A stretch of DNA of 8,211 bases from an uncultured Streptococcus sp. (lineage in GTDB: Bacteria > Bacillota > Bacilli > Lactobacillales > Streptococcaceae): contig NZ_CAUFJQ010000089.1 in NCBI RefSeq assembly GCF_959025735.1, forward strand, positions 1 through 8,211, read 5' to 3'. This document shows, in pieces, positions 6,165 through 8,211 of this stretch. The translations under genes and the position numbers were made by a program. A model generated the notes under the pieces. That model was given only the letters and a program-made list of their open reading frames with translations. It did no database searches and was not told the origin of the DNA. The number at the start of each line of letters is the position of its first letter. The first letter of the stretch is position 1.

Positions 6165-6863
6165 TCACCCCTTCTTCGTCAAACGATACTGACCAGTCTG
6201 GTCACGTTCAAAGGTTAAAGAGACCAGTCCATCTGTCACCTGATAAGACAGGGCTAGGACTTGCTTGTCCTTTTCAGAGGTCAAACTAAGAGAATTGGGA
6301 AGACCTGATTTTTTCAAGACATCTTCTACTGCTGTCCCCTTTTCCTTTTTTCCATCTAGTGTCTGATAGCCTGTAAAATCTGCCAGTTTTAAGTTCTTTT
6401 TGCTCTGATAGTGAGCCGACTTGGGCGCAAAGCCTTGAATCGAGCTCAAATAAAAGGTATCATCCTGCTTTTGAAATTCTATGGTATAAGGATGAATCCC
6501 CTGCACAGGAGTCCCATAGCCTAGCTGGACTTGCGTTCCAAAAGTCGTATCTTCTTGTGTAAAACTCGCTGCTTTTCCAATTTTTTTGACGAATGCAGAT
6601 AAAGTCACCCAATTTTTTTGTGTCTTTCCTTCTCCCCTTGCAAGGTCCAATGACAACAAGTCTTCTAAAGCCGGCTCTTTGGAAGAAGACGCAACAAATT
6701 GCTGGCTGTCTTCTTGCATGCGAGACAAACTCAACAAGCGATCTTTGGGCAAGGTTTTCACTGGATGAATCATAAACACCAAGCAAACACCAACCATAAA
6801 AGCCAGCAAAGCACTTGCAGCTTTTTGGAGGATCCGCTTATGATGTTCTATCCACTCTTTCAT
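6165..6863 (-). CDS. P2: small membrane-anchored protein with two tandem BamE/BLIP-like units
   Basis: Function unknown. The chosen ATG at 6863 has AAGGA at 6876-6872 with an 8-nt spacer. An in-frame ATG at 6872 is possible but AAGG directly abuts it, leaving no spacer. From the chosen start the protein has 232 residues: a short basic N-terminus (KEWIEHHKR), one transmembrane helix at about 12-33, a stalk, then an outer region of two units, about 72-145 and 165-232. Unit 1 carries the family G-K-A (96-98) after a helix (LSAFVKKIGKA). Unit 2 carries G-L-P (187-189) followed by strands ending LTFERDQTGQYRL. The only cysteine lies in the membrane helix. It is first in an operon with P3-P5 and nearly abuts P3. 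Its N-terminus resembles that of P3, so the two are probably a duplicated pair. Assignment to the BamE/BLIP-like group is by pattern and weaker than for P1, P4 and P5. Confidence 0.85.
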   Translation of the reverse strand: MKEWIEHHKRILQKAASALLAFMVGVCLVFMIHPVKTLPKDRLLSLSRMQEDSQQFVASSSKEPALEDLLSLDLARGEGKTQKNWVTLSAFVKKIGKAASFTQEDTTFGTQVQLGYGTPVQGIHPYTIEFQKQDDTFYLSSIQGFAPKSAHYQSKKNLKLADFTGYQTLDGKKEKGTAVEDVLKKSGLPNSLSLTSEKDKQVLALSYQVTDGLVSLTFERDQTGQYRLTKKG

Positions 6864-6903
6864 TTCTTCCATCCTTCATGCTCTTTCTATTCAAACTCTT
6901 TCT

Positions 6904-6932
6904 ATTGTATAGAAAATTAGCGTATTTGTCTC
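6904..6932 (-). promoter_or_regulatory. Predicted sigma-A promoter of the P2-P5 operon
   Basis: On the minus strand GAGACA (6932-6927, four of six -35 consensus bases), a 17-bp spacer and TACAAT (6909-6904, five of six -10 bases) lie just downstream of the P1 terminator. A start near 6897 would give a leader of about 34 nt to the preferred P2 start codon. No operator-like inverted repeat is seen over it. Confidence 0.65.
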
Positions 6933-6942
6933 GTCTTATCCC

Positions 6943-6965
6943 AAAAAAGAGGCGCTTGCCTCTTT
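6943..6965 (-). terminator. Rho-independent terminator after P1
   Basis: The minus strand shows a perfect 8-bp stem, AAAGAGGC / GCCTCTTT, with loop AAGC, followed by six T (6948-6943). It starts 16 nt after the P1 stop codon. It ends P1 transcription before the P2 promoter, so P1 is a separate transcription unit. Confidence 0.9.
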
Positions 6966-6980
6966 CTTTTATTCAGTTAT

Positions 6981-8072
6981 TTAGTAGCTGTCTTTACTGC
7001 TCAAGAGAAAATCTCCATTTTCTTGGCGAATAAAGGTCAAATCTACATAGTCCCCGTTTTTCTTTTGGAAGTCCATGACCAATTCTATCTTGTCTGAATC
7101 ATCAGATGAACTCACCGTCAGATTGACTGCATCACCGTATTTTTCTAAAAGTTCTTTGTAAGAGGTTCCTCCAGCACCGGTTTCACTATCTCCAACCTTG
7201 AACCCATCTGCAAAGTTATCCTCAACCGTAAGATTTTTCCCAAATTGATTAAATTCAAATTTGACAAGCTGGAATTCTTTCCCTTTCTTAGAGTAAGTCG
7301 CTTTGACCTCTTTATTATAAGAGTTATCATCCCAAAATAATTTCAATTCTCCACTTTCAAATTGAACGGAGCTAGCTTTCCCATAAGCTTCAATCATTTC
7401 CTCAGGAGTCTCCCCAGCATCACTTCCTGTTAAAAACTGAAGTTGCTCGATATCAGACTGTTTCCAGCTAAAATCAACTTCCGCGTCTTCTGCGGTCAAT
7501 TGATCCAAATCGATATTGGAAGACGAACCAGAATGGTCGCTTGACCAGGTAGAAGCATGTTTTTTTGAGGGACTAGTGCTCGGGCTGGCATGACCAATCA
7601 AATAGCCACTGACTCCTCCGATAAGAAGACCCACTAAAATCCCAAGGGCAAAACGAATCGCCTTCTTGTCTGCAGTATCCATCGGTTTTCTGACAGGGGG
7701 GATAGGTGCTTGTGAAATATTTGTTCCAGGAAGAGGGGCTATTTGCGGACTAACTGGTTGAGCTGCTATGTTTTGAGGAGCTTCAGGCGCAGGCTGGAAT
7801 GGAGGAGTCGGTTGGGGAGCAGCAACTACATCCGGATGTTCTCCAACAGTTGCTTCATCCACCTTTGTAGGATCCACTGTTTCTGAAACAGCTGGCTCGT
7901 CTGCCTCTTCTTTCATTGCTTTCGACTCCGTCACTGAAAGGCCACTAGCTTCTGAAGCCACCAAATCTTCGGCTTCTTCTTTTGGGACAAAGGCTGGCGC
8001 AGCCACATCAAATTGAGGCGCACCCTCTACGGGAGTATGTTTCATAAATTGTTCTTGATCTTTCTCGGACAT
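6981..8072 (-). CDS. P1: single-pass membrane protein with acidic/Pro-rich cytoplasmic tail and tandem BamE/BLIP-like extracellular units
   Basis: Function unknown; 363 residues. The ATG at 8072 follows AAGGAG with an 8-nt spacer. Residues 1-135 form a low-complexity tail: acidic up to about 85, then proline-rich (88-131, many PxP and PQ pairs). After KK at 136-137 comes one hydrophobic helix (139-160, rich in glycine), then a Ser/Thr linker. No signal peptidase site or lipobox is seen, so the inferred topology is N-in, C-out. The outer part holds two units, about 207-276 and 287-363. The second contains GDSETGAGGTS, which I recall from Gram-positive secreted proteins of the BamE/SmpA-like or DUF3862-like kind. 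Each unit has a helix ending in a conserved glycine (G231-K-A and G313-D-A). The extracellular part has no cysteine. The gene stands alone between its own promoter and terminator but is related to P2-P5. Naming the fold is inference from motif pattern, not a profile search. Confidence 0.85.
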   Translation of the reverse strand: MSEKDQEQFMKHTPVEGAPQFDVAAPAFVPKEEAEDLVASEASGLSVTESKAMKEEADEPAVSETVDPTKVDEATVGEHPDVVAAPQPTPPFQPAPEAPQNIAAQPVSPQIAPLPGTNISQAPIPPVRKPMDTADKKAIRFALGILVGLLIGGVSGYLIGHASPSTSPSKKHASTWSSDHSGSSSNIDLDQLTAEDAEVDFSWKQSDIEQLQFLTGSDAGETPEEMIEAYGKASSVQFESGELKLFWDDNSYNKEVKATYSKKGKEFQLVKFEFNQFGKNLTVEDNFADGFKVGDSETGAGGTSYKELLEKYGDAVNLTVSSSDDSDKIELVMDFQKKNGDYVDLTFIRQENGDFLLSSKDSY

Positions 8073-8102
8073 TTCGAATTCTCCTTTTTATTCTTCTCTT
8101 CT

Positions 8103-8131
8103 ACTATAACATAAAACCAAGCAAGGACCAA
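8103..8131 (-). promoter_or_regulatory. Predicted sigma-A promoter of P1
   Basis: On the minus strand TTGGTC (8131-8126, -35), a 17-bp spacer and TATAGT (8108-8103, -10) are seen. The -10 is preceded by TGT, which makes an extended -10 that compensates for a -35 with only three consensus bases. A start near 8096 would leave a leader of about 24 nt, just enough for the ribosome binding site. Confidence 0.6.
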
Positions 8132-8149
8132 CTCCTGTCTTGATGGACT

Positions 8150-8179
8150 AAAAAAGATCGGAGGGATATCCGACCTTTT
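8150..8179 (-). terminator. Rho-independent terminator of the upstream gene
   Basis: The minus strand reads AAAAGGTCGGA, a 6-nt loop, TCCGATC, then six T (8155 to 8150). The seven-base core pairs fully in RNA if one G:U is allowed, and the flanking A and T runs extend the stem. The G:U pair becomes an A:C mismatch on the other strand, so the minus direction is favoured. It isolates P1 from upstream transcription. Confidence 0.8.
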
Positions 8180-8180
8180 A

Positions 8181-8211
8181 GATGCTTATCTTAAAATTTC
8201 TTGCGAAGGGT
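8181..8211 (-). other. Tail end of an unidentified upstream minus-strand gene (probable)
   Basis: The last bases before the terminator at 8150-8179 probably hold the 3' end of another minus-strand gene entering from outside the window. All three minus frames reach TAA before or at the hairpin (stops at 8191-8193, 8186-8188 and 8178-8180). They give tails of only 6 to 10 residues, too little to pick the frame or name the gene. Confidence 0.4.

Noticed and set aside
6460..6786. Minus-strand open frame of 108 codons within P2 in another frame
   Set aside because: It overlaps P2, which has a good ribosome binding site, a membrane helix and paralogues; the alternative frame has none of these.
2474..6965. 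Shared GAGGC/GCCTC core in the hairpins at 2474-2493 and 6943-6965 as a dispersed repeat family
   Set aside because: Only a short palindromic core is shared, with different loops and flanks; this is common among terminators by chance.
6981..8072. P1-P5 as lipoproteins
   Set aside because: No cysteine follows the hydrophobic helix in any of them; the only cysteines (P2, P3) sit within the membrane helix and lack a lipobox with a usual signal peptide.

Overview
The window looks like a chromosome segment of a low-to-mid GC Firmicute, most likely a Streptococcus of the mitis/sanguinis/parasanguinis type. The reasons are the DapH and N-acetyldiaminopimelate deacetylase sequences, strong AAGGAG-type ribosome binding sites, TGnTATAAT-type promoters, and the dapH - deacetylase - formyl-THF cyclo-ligase - rhomboid gene order, which I recall from pneumococcus and its relatives. 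All nine genes read on the minus strand, so transcription runs from high to low coordinates. No RNA gene, insertion sequence, CRISPR array or phage gene was seen.

Right-hand half (8072 down to 3269): five consecutive genes encode single-pass membrane proteins of unknown function, called P1 to P5 here in transcription order. Each has a cytoplasmic N-terminal tail (about 12 to 170 residues), one transmembrane helix and an extracellular part that reads as two tandem small alpha/beta units. The units resemble the BamE/SmpA or beta-lactamase-inhibitor-protein (BLIP) type seen in many Gram-positive secreted proteins. P1 (6981-8072) has its own promoter and terminator. P2-P5 form a tight operon from a promoter at 6904-6932. 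P4 and P5 are close paralogues and share a 51-bp block, identical base for base and codon-phased, that encodes a 17-residue cytoplasmic motif. P2 and P3 are a second, shorter pair.

Left-hand half (3203 down to 3): housekeeping genes. dapH and the N-acetyl-DAP deacetylase carry out two steps of the acetylase branch of the diaminopimelate/lysine pathway. dapH has its own extended -10 promoter, and a hairpin lies between the two genes. After a strong terminator (1277-1302), a separate two-gene unit encodes 5-formyltetrahydrofolate cyclo-ligase and a rhomboid intramembrane protease, overlapping by 17 bp.

The most interesting part is the P1-P5 cluster. It is an expanded family of type II membrane proteins beside a cell-wall/lysine precursor operon, with varied cytoplasmic tails and conserved tandem extracellular units. 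No experimentally described function is known to me. A multi-subunit cell-envelope sensor or scaffold is a reasonable but unproven reading.
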